NCBI GenBank assembly: GCA_034439475.1
Contig: JAWXAN010000051.1
Location: forward strand, 1 to 37,068
DNA: 37,068 nucleotides
Source: Candidatus Zixiibacteriota bacterium
GTDB lineage: Bacteria > Zixibacteria > MSB-5A5 > GN15 > FEB-12
Direction of reading: 5' to 3'
Part shown: positions 1-9,810 of the stretch, in pieces
Position numbering within the stretch: the stretch's first letter is position 1
Layout: each line of letters begins with the position of its first letter
Translations under genes and position numbers: made by a program
Notes under the pieces: generated by a model
What the model saw: only the letters and a program-made list of their open reading frames with translations
What the model was told of the DNA's origin: nothing
Databases searched by the model: none

Positions 1-427
1 CACCACTCCCTTCGGTCGCACCATTCCCTTTGGTCATTGCCGCGCCTGCCCGCCGTGGAGGGTCACTCCTCGGAAGTCGCTCCTCGCAACGACTCATTGT
101 AGTGTCATTCCAGTCCGCCACGGCGGAGAATCCATCTTCTATTCATTCGGGTATGCCACCGCTCATAGTGGGTTCTAATATGTGGTGCAGGCCGAAGATG
201 GCCTGCACGTCTATTTACCCTGGATTCCCGCGTTCGCGGGAATGACAAAGATAGCTGGGGTGACAAAATTGAGGGTGGACAGCACAGACGAGGGCAGTTG
301 TCAGGATCACGGGGATCGCTGATCTGCGAAAATCGGAAAATATGAGATTGCCATCCGCCACGCCTGCCCGCTGTGGCGGGGCGGACTCAGAGGCGAAACT
401 CGCAATGACGTACGGGGGATGTCAGAC
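1..427. repeat. Intergenic block of dispersed palindromic repeats
   Basis: No convincing gene is visible. The stretch is a patchwork of short palindromes. A 9-bp hairpin GTGCAGGCC/GGCCTGCAC lies at 185-208 and a 9-bp hairpin ATTCCCGCG/CGCGGGAAT at 224-243. A segment at about 341-413 starts TGAGATTGCC and ends CTCGCAATGACG. Related pieces recur near 5.2 kb, 14.47 kb, 34.99 kb and 36.95 kb of this window. A 71-codon open frame crosses the block, but its sequence is explained by the palindromes. The hairpins could also end transcription of the upstream minus-strand operon, although no T-run follows them. Confidence 0.7.
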
Positions 428-1456
428 CTATGTCGGAAGCGCCTTCTTCTTTGCCAGTATCGAATAATCACGCGAGACTTTGACTATTGTGTTCTTCAAC
501 CGGCCAAGTCCCGTTATCTCAAGGTCAATCGAATCGCCGTCGTTTAGCCAAACAGGAGTGTGCGCCGCGCCCGTGGCTTTTGCCTCGAGCGCCCATGTTC
601 CATTCAATTCTAAATAACAACCGGTTCCGACCGTGCCTGAACCGATAACATCGCCGGGATACAAATCGACACCGTAACTTGCCCGTTCAATTATCTCGGC
701 AAATGTCCAATTCATATCTTTGAGGTTGCCGCGAGATATTTCTTTGCCGTTATGGAAAGCTTTCATCTCAAGGTCGTATGTGTTGCCAAACGGAGTCGGG
801 AGACGGTACTGTTCAAGTTCATCGGGTGTGACTATCCAAGGCCCAATCGCGGTCGCAAAATCCTTCCCCTTCGCCGGGCCAAGATTGAGTTTCATCTCTT
901 CCATTTGAAGTACGCGCGCGGAGAGGTCATTCATAATGGTAAATCCAGCGATATGGGAGTCGGCGTCTTTTGACTCGATATTGCGTCCGGCTTTGCCGAT
1001 GACGATTGCGGCCTCGAGTTCAAAATCAAGCTGTTGGAGATGATCGATTTCGACACTGACTTCGCCCTCGCCGACAATGCTATTGTGATTGGTGAAATAG
1101 AAGATCGGGTACTGGTCAAATTCGGGAATCATCTCGACATTCCGGTTGCGTCGCGCGGTCGCGACATGCTGCCGAAAAGCGTAGCCATCGCGGCATGATA
1201 TCGGATGGGGAACTGGCGCGAGCAATTTATCGACTTTAAAGCTTTTTAAGTCTGGAAGTTTCTTATCCGACACCGCTCTCTCGACCATTTTGGCAAGCTT
1301 CAGATTTCGCTCCCAGCCCTTAAGGATCTCGGCCATAGCCGATGGAAGCTGCAAACCAAGGGTCGCGGCATTTTTTTGAAGGTCGATAACTTGATTATTA
1401 AGGAAAAGCCCCGCGCGTTCTTCGCCGACAGAATTGAGAAAAGAAACGAACTTCAA
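428..1456 (-). CDS. Fumarylacetoacetate hydrolase family protein, probable fumarylacetoacetase
   Basis: This 342-residue protein probably performs the last step of tyrosine degradation, splitting fumarylacetoacetate into fumarate and acetoacetate. The C-terminal FAH fold shows the acidic metal-binding segment LDFELEAAIVIG, the NDLSARVLQ helix and the GKDFATAIGPW segment. The N-terminal part matches the small FAH N-terminal domain. It is shorter than the roughly 420-residue animal-type fumarylacetoacetase but fits bacterial family members. The start is TTG, preceded by AAAGGAT, two bases after the stop of the aminotransferase gene, so the two are translationally linked. The FAH superfamily also includes acylpyruvases and related hydratases, so the substrate is inferred from the HPPD and homogentisate dioxygenase neighbours. 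Confidence 0.85.
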   Translation of the reverse strand: MKFVSFLNSVGEERAGLFLNNQVIDLQKNAATLGLQLPSAMAEILKGWERNLKLAKMVERAVSDKKLPDLKSFKVDKLLAPVPHPISCRDGYAFRQHVATARRNRNVEMIPEFDQYPIFYFTNHNSIVGEGEVSVEIDHLQQLDFELEAAIVIGKAGRNIESKDADSHIAGFTIMNDLSARVLQMEEMKLNLGPAKGKDFATAIGPWIVTPDELEQYRLPTPFGNTYDLEMKAFHNGKEISRGNLKDMNWTFAEIIERASYGVDLYPGDVIGSGTVGTGCYLELNGTWALEAKATGAAHTPVWLNDGDSIDLEITGLGRLKNTIVKVSRDYSILAKKKALPT

Positions 1457-1458
1457 TC

Positions 1459-2601
1459 TTATCCTTTTGCGCCTGCGAAGAGAACTGCCTCGGGCATTAG
1501 TTTGAACAGCTTGGTAAAGACGCTTTCGACAATATCAAGCGCGAATGCGGTCTCATCTTCCGTGCCGGTGTTGATACGAATGCCGTTGGGGATACCGAAT
1601 GATTTTACATGGCGCACGATGAGGCCATGGTCAAGACAGGCATTGTTAAAGGCAAAGGCAAATTCTTCAGAAGGCATAAGCAGCAGTATAAAATTTGACG
1701 CCGAAGGGACCTGGCGAATGCCGAGTTTGGCGAAGCGGTCGGACATGAGAAGCAACATGCGCCGATTTAACTCAAGGGTCTTGGTTACAAATTCAGCGTC
1801 TTCAAGCGCCGCGACTCCGGCCCACTGCGCCGGCAGAGACGGCTCAAAGGGAAGCTTCACTTTATAGAGCTGATGAATAATTTCTGGATGGGCAAAAGCA
1901 AAACCAATGCGAAGCCCGGCCAAACCGTAATCTTTCGACATCGTGCGAGTGACAATCAAATTGTCGTAGTTGTACTCCAAACCGTTCGGATAATCCGGCA
2001 GGTGCGACGAGTAATTGAAATAGGCTTCATCGAGGACGACAAATACATCGGATGGCACACGAGTCATAAACTGCTCGAATTGTGTTTTGGTGAAAATTGT
2101 CCCGGTCGGATTGTTGGCATTGGCTAGAAAAATCAGACGAGTTTTCGGTGTGATAGAATCGGCTATCTTTTCAAGGTCAAAACCATAGTCTTTGAGCTTA
2201 ATCGTTTTCAGATTCCGATTGTGTTTCCGAGTACTGACATAGATACCAATGAAAGTGGACTCAGCCGTCAGAATTTCATCGGTCTCTTCGGTGAGGGCTT
2301 TCACCATATACGAAATCAGCGAATCTGTCCCCGCTCCGGCGATAATCTGATCGGCCGGTTTGTTATAAAACTTTGACAAGGCTTGAATGAGGGAGTAGCC
2401 GCCCGGGTCGACATAGCGCGAGGTGATTGACAAAGAGCGAATCGCCGCCGCGAGGCCTTTGGGCGAGGACCCCAATGGATTTTCGTTTGAGGCGAGTTTG
2501 ACAATTCTATCAAGCTTCTTCTCGCGCCTCAATTCATCGATCGGTTTGCCGGCAATGTATGGCTGAAGCGTTTGTATGTGCTGGGGAATTTTGAATTTCA
2601 T
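1459..2601 (-). CDS. HisC-like PLP aminotransferase, possibly the tyrosine aminotransferase of the locus
   Basis: A 380-residue fold-type I PLP aminotransferase of the histidinol-phosphate aminotransferase (HisC) family. Visible marks are SNENP (38-42), NNPTG (163-167), DEAY (191-194) and the Schiff-base lysine K223 in SKDYGLAGLR. Sequence alone would call it HisC. However, no other histidine gene is near and the gene lies inside a tyrosine degradation operon, 66 bp after homogentisate dioxygenase and directly before the FAH gene. HisC-family enzymes are known to accept aromatic amino acids in several bacteria. I therefore infer that it may convert tyrosine to 4-hydroxyphenylpyruvate, the substrate of the first gene. 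Family assignment is firm; substrate is open. Confidence 0.85.
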   Translation of the reverse strand: MKFKIPQHIQTLQPYIAGKPIDELRREKKLDRIVKLASNENPLGSSPKGLAAAIRSLSITSRYVDPGGYSLIQALSKFYNKPADQIIAGAGTDSLISYMVKALTEETDEILTAESTFIGIYVSTRKHNRNLKTIKLKDYGFDLEKIADSITPKTRLIFLANANNPTGTIFTKTQFEQFMTRVPSDVFVVLDEAYFNYSSHLPDYPNGLEYNYDNLIVTRTMSKDYGLAGLRIGFAFAHPEIIHQLYKVKLPFEPSLPAQWAGVAALEDAEFVTKTLELNRRMLLLMSDRFAKLGIRQVPSASNFILLLMPSEEFAFAFNNACLDHGLIVRHVKSFGIPNGIRINTGTEDETAFALDIVESVFTKLFKLMPEAVLFAGAKG

Positions 2602-2667
2602 ACTATGTTCAGTCTTTTTGTTGTCTCGCTCTTTTTACCTTATTTTCGGCAAAAAAGAGTCGTCTCT

Positions 2668-3837
2668 TTAGCTTTTCACCAGCCAGGACTGCGCATAATC
2701 CCTGTCAAGTGTGTCGCGGACGTTGATTGTCGGACGCAATGGCGCATAAGTGTCGATCATCAGGGCATATTCATTTGTTTCTCTGGCCCCGATCGATTCC
2801 TCGGTTTTCCCCGGCTGGGGGCCATGAGGCATGCCGCCCGGATGAAGTGTAATCGAGCCTTCTTTCACACCCTTGCGGGACATGAAGTCCCCTTCGACGT
2901 AGTAGAGCACTTCATCGCTGTCGATATTGGAATGAAAATACGGCGCCGGGATAGCGCTCGGATAAAAATCAAAAAGTCTGGGCACAAAGTTACACAATAT
3001 AAAATGGCCAGTTTTGAAACAGAGATGCGCTGGCGGCGGCAGGTGGATGCGTCCAACCTTCGGATGATATGATTTTATATTAAGCGCGAAAGGATAAAGA
3101 AATCCGTCCCAGCCGACCACACCAAAGGGGTGATGGGGAACAATATGCTCGAAATATTTCTCTCCTGCCTTCAGGATAACCCGAAAATCGGTTTGATCGG
3201 ATCGCGGTTCCATATACTGCGGTACTTTTATGTCACGTTCGCAGTACGGGGCATGTTCCTCAAGCTGGCCGTATTCGTTGTGGTAATGCTTCGGGATTTC
3301 GAAAGCGGTATCTGATTCGACAAAGACAAGTTTATTATTGGCCGAATAGTCATCGAATTTGAATTGGTATGTTACGGCTCTTGGGATTATAAACTGGTCC
3401 CCTGGCTCGAACGGGATGCGTCCGAACTCGCTTAAAAATTCGCCTGTGCCATAATGCACAAAGACATACTCTGTGCCATAGGCGTTGCGGAAAAAATCCT
3501 CGGTCTCTTTGTTGACATGCGCAGTCGAAATAACACAATGGGCGTTTCTCAGAAAGACATTTCGTGCGCGAATAAAATCGCCTGGCGTCTGCTTTTGCTC
3601 GGTAAAGAAATGAAAATAGAGCACCGGCGCATCGGGCCAGTCGATATTGTTTCCCATTGGAATCTCACGCGCTGTCTTGACACTTGTGGGCAAATTAAAA
3701 TGATACTTATTTGAATAGACCCCGCTGAAACCTTTACTTGAGAAAAGCTCCTCGCGATAGAGGGATTTGCCGTCCTCTTTATAAAACGTCGTGTGCTTTA
3801 CCCTCGGAATCTCGCCTAATTTGTGGTAGAACGGCAT
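2668..3837 (-). CDS. hmgA: Homogentisate 1,2-dioxygenase
   Basis: This 389-residue cupin-type non-heme iron dioxygenase opens the ring of homogentisate to give maleylacetoacetate. The expected iron ligands are visible: H302 and E309 in the FHSNIDSDEVLYY segment and H338 in GGMPHGP. The length is slightly below the roughly 430-445 residues of animal and pseudomonad enzymes and matches the shorter bacterial form. The ATG is preceded by GAGGAA at good spacing. It follows HPPD by about 60 bp and precedes the aminotransferase by 66 bp on the same strand, consistent with one tyrosine-catabolic operon. The enzyme needs O2, which agrees with the aerobic respiratory locus downstream. Confidence 0.92.
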   Translation of the reverse strand: MPFYHKLGEIPRVKHTTFYKEDGKSLYREELFSSKGFSGVYSNKYHFNLPTSVKTAREIPMGNNIDWPDAPVLYFHFFTEQKQTPGDFIRARNVFLRNAHCVISTAHVNKETEDFFRNAYGTEYVFVHYGTGEFLSEFGRIPFEPGDQFIIPRAVTYQFKFDDYSANNKLVFVESDTAFEIPKHYHNEYGQLEEHAPYCERDIKVPQYMEPRSDQTDFRVILKAGEKYFEHIVPHHPFGVVGWDGFLYPFALNIKSYHPKVGRIHLPPPAHLCFKTGHFILCNFVPRLFDFYPSAIPAPYFHSNIDSDEVLYYVEGDFMSRKGVKEGSITLHPGGMPHGPQPGKTEESIGARETNEYALMIDTYAPLRPTINVRDTLDRDYAQSWLVKS

Positions 3838-3899
3838 CGTATTATTTCCTCTGTATTACCAGTCTCTATCGTTTACAACCAAAATCGTTGACCAATTGT

Positions 3900-5039
3900 T
3901 CAGCACGGCGGCATAACATCGACCGCTTCGCGCTCAAGATTCCCGCGAAGCTTCTGGTCTAATTCTATCGATTCAAAAAGCGACTGGAAATTTCCTTTGC
4001 CGAACCCTTGGCTGTCTCCATGTCGCTGAATAAACTCAAAGAAGAATGTCGGCCGGTCGCAGATAGGCTTGGTGAATAGCTGAAGCAGGTATCCGCCGCC
4101 TTCGATATCGCACAGTATTCCCATACGCTGAAGCTCATCGATTGACTCTTCGATCTTAACATCAGGCCGCTTGCGGAGCATATCATAGTAGGTATCAGGA
4201 ATATTGAGAAATTCGATGCCGTTTTTGCGAAGGGCTTCGATTGTCTGGACGATGTCGTTGGTGCGAAGCGCGATATGCTGTACGCCTGAACCTTGGTATT
4301 GCTCGATATATTCTTCGATCTGCGATTTTTTTAAGCCTTCAAACGGTTCGTTGATTGGATTGCGAATTTTGCTGTCTTTGGTACGCACAACTTTTGAGAG
4401 CAAAGCCGAATATTTGGTTCCAATGTCGCCCGCTTTGAAATCGATAAAGGTCTCGAAACCCATTGTGCGATTAAAATAATCCGCCCAGAGATTCATTTCG
4501 TTTTCACGCACATTACCAACTATGTGGTCTATCCCTTGGATGCCGGTTTCGACATGCGTCAATTGGATATTCTGCATCGGCTTGCAGTAGCGGGGTTTGA
4601 ATATCCCTTTGTAGTTGTCGCGATTTATATAGCACAACTCGGTGTCGTCGTAGAGCCGCACAGCCGCTTCTTCGACATACCCATTGTGGTCTTCCATTTT
4701 GTAAGGGCGGGTCACCATAACGGCACCATGGCTGGTGGCGTATCGGAATGCCGCGCCGACATCGTCAACTTCGACCGACCAGCGTTTCACACCATCACCA
4801 TGCTTGTTCACCCAGCCAAAGACATCAAACGTTCCGGGCTGAAGTGCCGATGTGATAACGATTTGGAGGTCGTTTTTCTTCAAATAAAATGAATGACGGT
4901 CCCGGACTCCGGTTTCCGGCCCGAGATAGCCGACGATATCCAGTCCAAGCGCTTTGGCAAACCAATAGCTGGTCGCCTTTGCCGAGCCGACATAGAACTC
5001 TACATAATCATATCCGCGAATACCAATTACATCTGCCAT
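3900..5039 (-). CDS. hppD: 4-hydroxyphenylpyruvate dioxygenase
   Basis: This 379-residue enzyme converts 4-hydroxyphenylpyruvate and O2 to homogentisate and CO2. It has two vicinal-oxygen-chelate domains. Iron ligands are H172 (GIDHIVGNV), H255 (VQHIALRTND) and E335 (FFFEFIQRHG), and the C-terminal GGYLLQLFTKP strand is typical. The open frame extends 40 codons further upstream, but the ATG at 5039 is chosen because GAGGT lies just before it and family homology begins there (MADVIGIRGYDYVEFYVG). It is the first gene of the minus-strand operon with hmgA, the aminotransferase and the FAH gene. It is divergent from the flavin-reductase-like gene across a repeat-rich gap. Confidence 0.95.
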   Translation of the reverse strand: MADVIGIRGYDYVEFYVGSAKATSYWFAKALGLDIVGYLGPETGVRDRHSFYLKKNDLQIVITSALQPGTFDVFGWVNKHGDGVKRWSVEVDDVGAAFRYATSHGAVMVTRPYKMEDHNGYVEEAAVRLYDDTELCYINRDNYKGIFKPRYCKPMQNIQLTHVETGIQGIDHIVGNVRENEMNLWADYFNRTMGFETFIDFKAGDIGTKYSALLSKVVRTKDSKIRNPINEPFEGLKKSQIEEYIEQYQGSGVQHIALRTNDIVQTIEALRKNGIEFLNIPDTYYDMLRKRPDVKIEESIDELQRMGILCDIEGGGYLLQLFTKPICDRPTFFFEFIQRHGDSQGFGKGNFQSLFESIELDQKLRGNLEREAVDVMPPC

Positions 5040-5535
5040 ATCTACCTCATTATCTTCTATATGGTTGTACACCAAAAGTTTCAGTCCAACCGATTTTCGT
5101 CCCCTGCTCATTAATATACAGCGGAAGGATAAAATAGAGCCAGACAGCCCAAAATGCAAGGGGAAACGGGGGAGGAGAAAGGGGTGAAGGTGGGTGTAAC
5201 GGCAATCTCATATTTTCTTTATATTTCGCGCGCAACAGAGACGTCCCGCACGAAAAATACAAAACGTGGTGTCGGGCGCCCTCGCCCGACACTATAAATA
5301 AACTGTCAGGCGGGGTCGCCCTGACAGCACAGATGTGAGAGGACAGCCTTTGTAACCTTTCCGTCTGCCCGTGCCGCCCTTCCAAGGGCGGTGTGACTTG
5401 ACGGTCATATAATTGGCGGGTTCGCGGACGGGCCCGCCCTACTTTCGGAGGATAAGAGTGTCGGGCATCCTCCTGCGCACGGTTCCCCCCCAGAATCTCC
5501 TTGCAAAGTATAACCCGCCATGGTTAAGATAGACC
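5040..5535. repeat. Divergent intergenic region filled with REP-like palindromes
   Basis: This gap separates the divergent HPPD and flavin-reductase-like genes. Bases 5265-5365 are an inverted copy, by eye about 80 percent identical, of 36795-36893. Each copy contains a GTGTCGGGC/GCCCGACAC palindrome and a CTGTCAGG-type palindrome. Further hairpins are CCGCCCTT/AAGGGCGG at 5374-5391, GGCGGG/CCCGCC at about 5415-5438 and GGAGGAT/ATCCTCC at 5447-5473. Promoters for both directions must lie here, but I could not pick one with confidence. Confidence 0.75.
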
Positions 5536-6501
5536 ATGCGCCATATCGAACCAAAAAATGTTCCCGTCAAAGAAGTTTTTGACTACCTCCTCGGAGGCAT
5601 CGGCCCGCGCCCGGTCGCTCTGGTTTCGACAATTTCAATCGACGACAAAGTCAATCTTTCTCCCTTTTCATTTTTCAATGCCTTTGGCAGCAATCCGCCC
5701 ACTGTTGCTTTTTCCCCCTCAAGACGGCTTCGGGATAATACGACCAAGCACACCTACGAAAACCTGAAAGTGACAAAAGAATGTGTGATTCAGGCTGTGA
5801 CTTATGCCATGATCCAGCAGGTGAGTCTTGCATCGACTGAGTTTGCCGAAGGGATCAATGAATTTGAGAAAAGCGGCCTGACTCCGATTCCATCCGACCT
5901 CGTCGCTCCGCCCCGAGTATCCGAATCTCCCTTTCAGATGGAGTGCAAACTGGTTCAGATGATAGAACTTGGCGGAAAACATGCCTCAGGAAATCTCGCA
6001 ATCTGCGAAGTGGTCAAATTTCATATCGCAGAAGATATTTTTGTCGATGGCATTATTAATCCCAATAGAATCGACTTGGTCGCCCGAATGGGGAGAGACT
6101 TTTACTGCCGCGCGAGCGGAGATGCCGTATTTGTGGTCAAAAAACCGATAACAACATGCGGGGTTGGCTATGACCATATCCCTGAGTTTATCCGCAAGTC
6201 CCAAGTCTTAACCGCCAATAATCTCGGCCAACTCGGCAATATCGAACGGATACCATCATCAGATGAAATAACAGCCTTCATTAAGACGGTTACTGTGTCA
6301 ACTTCTGCAACGCTTGAATCGTTCCACCGCTATGAACGACTCGGCGAATATCACAATATGCTTTCGGTCTCGCTCTCTATTGATAAAATAGAGGCATGCG
6401 AAAGACGACGATTGTTGGTTCTGACAGCCAAACGCGCGCTCGATTTTGACAACCATGACTTCGCATGGAAAACGCTTTTGTATTCACATACGCTCAAATA
6501 A
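5536..6501 (+). CDS. Flavin reductase-like FMN-binding domain protein
   Basis: This 321-residue protein belongs to the flavin reductase-like (flavoredoxin) family, which has a split-barrel FMN-binding fold. The N-terminal half has the typical GPRPVALVSTIS strand, the NLSPFSFFNAFGSNPPTVAFSP region and a later HASGNLAICEVVKF strand. About 110 residues at the C-terminus lie beyond the common domain and look helical. It stands 18 bp upstream of acetoacetyl-CoA synthetase on the same strand and opposite the tyrosine degradation operon, so co-function with aromatic degradation is likely. The reaction is unknown: it could supply reduced flavin or act as a flavin-dependent accessory enzyme. No strong ribosome binding site is seen before the ATG; the start rests on family similarity. 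Confidence 0.8.
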   Translation: MRHIEPKNVPVKEVFDYLLGGIGPRPVALVSTISIDDKVNLSPFSFFNAFGSNPPTVAFSPSRRLRDNTTKHTYENLKVTKECVIQAVTYAMIQQVSLASTEFAEGINEFEKSGLTPIPSDLVAPPRVSESPFQMECKLVQMIELGGKHASGNLAICEVVKFHIAEDIFVDGIINPNRIDLVARMGRDFYCRASGDAVFVVKKPITTCGVGYDHIPEFIRKSQVLTANNLGQLGNIERIPSSDEITAFIKTVTVSTSATLESFHRYERLGEYHNMLSVSLSIDKIEACERRRLLVLTAKRALDFDNHDFAWKTLLYSHTLK

Positions 6502-6519
6502 TATTTTAACTGATATTCC

Positions 6520-8466
<1,947 letters not shown>

Positions 8467-8573
8467 AGGGGAGGTGATTTCGCCTATCATTAGAATTGAA
8501 ATGCCAAGCGGGAAATTTTATAGAGCTGAGCTACAAATTTAGTGCTGTTTTGTTCAAAACCGTTAAAATGTGA

Positions 8574-8601
8574 TTGCAAGTTCGAGAGACGGTGATATAC
8601 T
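8574..8601 (+). promoter_or_regulatory. Candidate promoter for the trypsin-like protease gene
   Basis: TTGCAA (8574-8579) and TATACT (8596-8601) are separated by 16 bases and resemble a housekeeping sigma promoter. It lies in the AT-rich 243-base gap between acetoacetyl-CoA synthetase and the protease gene and faces the protease. The predicted leader then contains a long-range pairing, AGCACCC at 8615-8621 with GGGTGCT at 8664-8670, before GGAGG at 8694-8698. This is read by eye only. Confidence 0.4.
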
Positions 8602-8709
8602 TCTGTGAAACAAGAGCACCCGATTTTACTATGCTCAAGCAAATTTTGCCCTAAATTTTTTCGGGGTGCTACCATTAACTTCTTTAGAGAAGCGGAGGAT
8701 ATTAATTAA

Positions 8710-9498
8710 ATGATAAGCAATATGAGAGCAATCTTCCACCAGAGCTTTGTCATCTATTGGTTTGGGGCGATCCTTTTTAGCTGCGGACTAAATGCTCAAC
8801 CGCAAATGCCTAATGCGCTTCCGAGTTCAGTCTATCGGATCGTACAGTTTAACCCAGAAAAAACTTTACAGGGTACAGCAGTGATGCTGAGAGATTCGAT
8901 TAAAGGGTGTTTTCTAGTTACCAACGCTCACATGACATTTAATAGCAAAGGAAAGCTAAGTGATTCGTTGTGGGTATTCCTCAACAGCCACAGCGGTACA
9001 AACGAAGTAATCTCTGGACCAAGGAAAGTATGCCTCCGTCTCAAAGTGGATCAGTCTTCACAAGTTTATCTATCGGAAGACAAACAAATGGATATTGTGA
9101 TTGTTGATTGCACGGAAGGGAACGGATTCATATTGGATCCGACTATACCAGATAGCGTCTTCTGGATAAACGCCAACACAGTGAATAAATCTGAAATAGT
9201 AAATGTCCTTTTAGACAGCACCTCTATTTACACTGCGATCGGATATCCCTCAAAAGGAATAAACCAACAAAGCGCGATGTATCCAGAATTTAGATGGGGT
9301 CGGTACAGTGGTACCAACCAAGGTTTTCAAGTTTTTGATATTCCGGTTATCGGGGGAAGTAGCGGTTCTGCAGTATTTTATGAATTAGGGAATAAATATG
9401 CCATCGTGGGGATTATCGCTCGAGGAACCGACAAACTTTGTTTTGCGATTCCGATTGGTAGTCTCGTCGAGAGATTCGCTTCTTTCTTTCAGAGATAA
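8710..9498 (+). CDS. Exported trypsin-like serine protease
   Basis: A 262-residue protein with an N-terminal hydrophobic signal segment (about residues 13-29, LFSCGLNAQ) and a compact trypsin-like domain. The catalytic triad can be placed as H74 in LVTNAHM, D128 in KQMDIVIVDC and S218 in GGSSGSAVF. It probably acts in the periplasm or outside the cell; the substrate is unknown and no PDZ domain is present. The gene and both flanks are clearly richer in A+T than the neighbouring metabolic genes, which hints at separate acquisition. GGAGG lies 11 bases before the ATG. A start at M5 is equally possible and would give a cleaner signal peptide. It is not obviously part of an operon. Confidence 0.8.
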   Translation: MISNMRAIFHQSFVIYWFGAILFSCGLNAQPQMPNALPSSVYRIVQFNPEKTLQGTAVMLRDSIKGCFLVTNAHMTFNSKGKLSDSLWVFLNSHSGTNEVISGPRKVCLRLKVDQSSQVYLSEDKQMDIVIVDCTEGNGFILDPTIPDSVFWINANTVNKSEIVNVLLDSTSIYTAIGYPSKGINQQSAMYPEFRWGRYSGTNQGFQVFDIPVIGGSSGSAVFYELGNKYAIVGIIARGTDKLCFAIPIGSLVERFASFFQR

Positions 9499-9810
9499 TG
9501 TCAAACCATCAGATTGAGATAAAGTACTGCTCACACAACTACCGCGCAACGACTTATCCGGTATTATTCAAAAGAATGACTTTTCGGGGACTTCACCCGA
9601 CTAAGCGCTTCATACCCTGTGAGCAAATGGTCACGAAATAGACCCTGGCCAGTGAATAGTCTTATGTTTTCAGAAGTTTTGACCTACAGTCCAAATCTGC
9701 TGAATTGTGTCCCGCGGATTGCACAATAATAGATTGAAGGAGTAGTTTCGAACTCCCCCCTCCCCACATTCCTCTTGCCTTTTTTCGGGCAATCTTCTAT
9801 CGTATTCTAT
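9499..9810. other. Intergenic region without a recognisable gene
   Basis: This 312-base gap separates the protease from the amidohydrolase genes. The first half keeps the AT-rich character of the protease gene. No intrinsic terminator with a T-run was found after the protease. A weak hairpin GGAGT/ACTCC lies near 9738-9755. No clear Shine-Dalgarno sequence precedes the amidohydrolase ATG, so that mRNA may have a very short leader. Confidence 0.4.

Noticed and set aside
30-245. Open frame of 71 codons at the left end
   Set aside because: It runs through two perfect palindromes and a dispersed repeat, has no ribosome binding site and no recognisable protein features.
2572-3072. Plus-strand open frame of 166 codons crossing from the aminotransferase into hmgA
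   Set aside because: It is antisense to the iron-ligand region of homogentisate dioxygenase, with no ribosome binding site.
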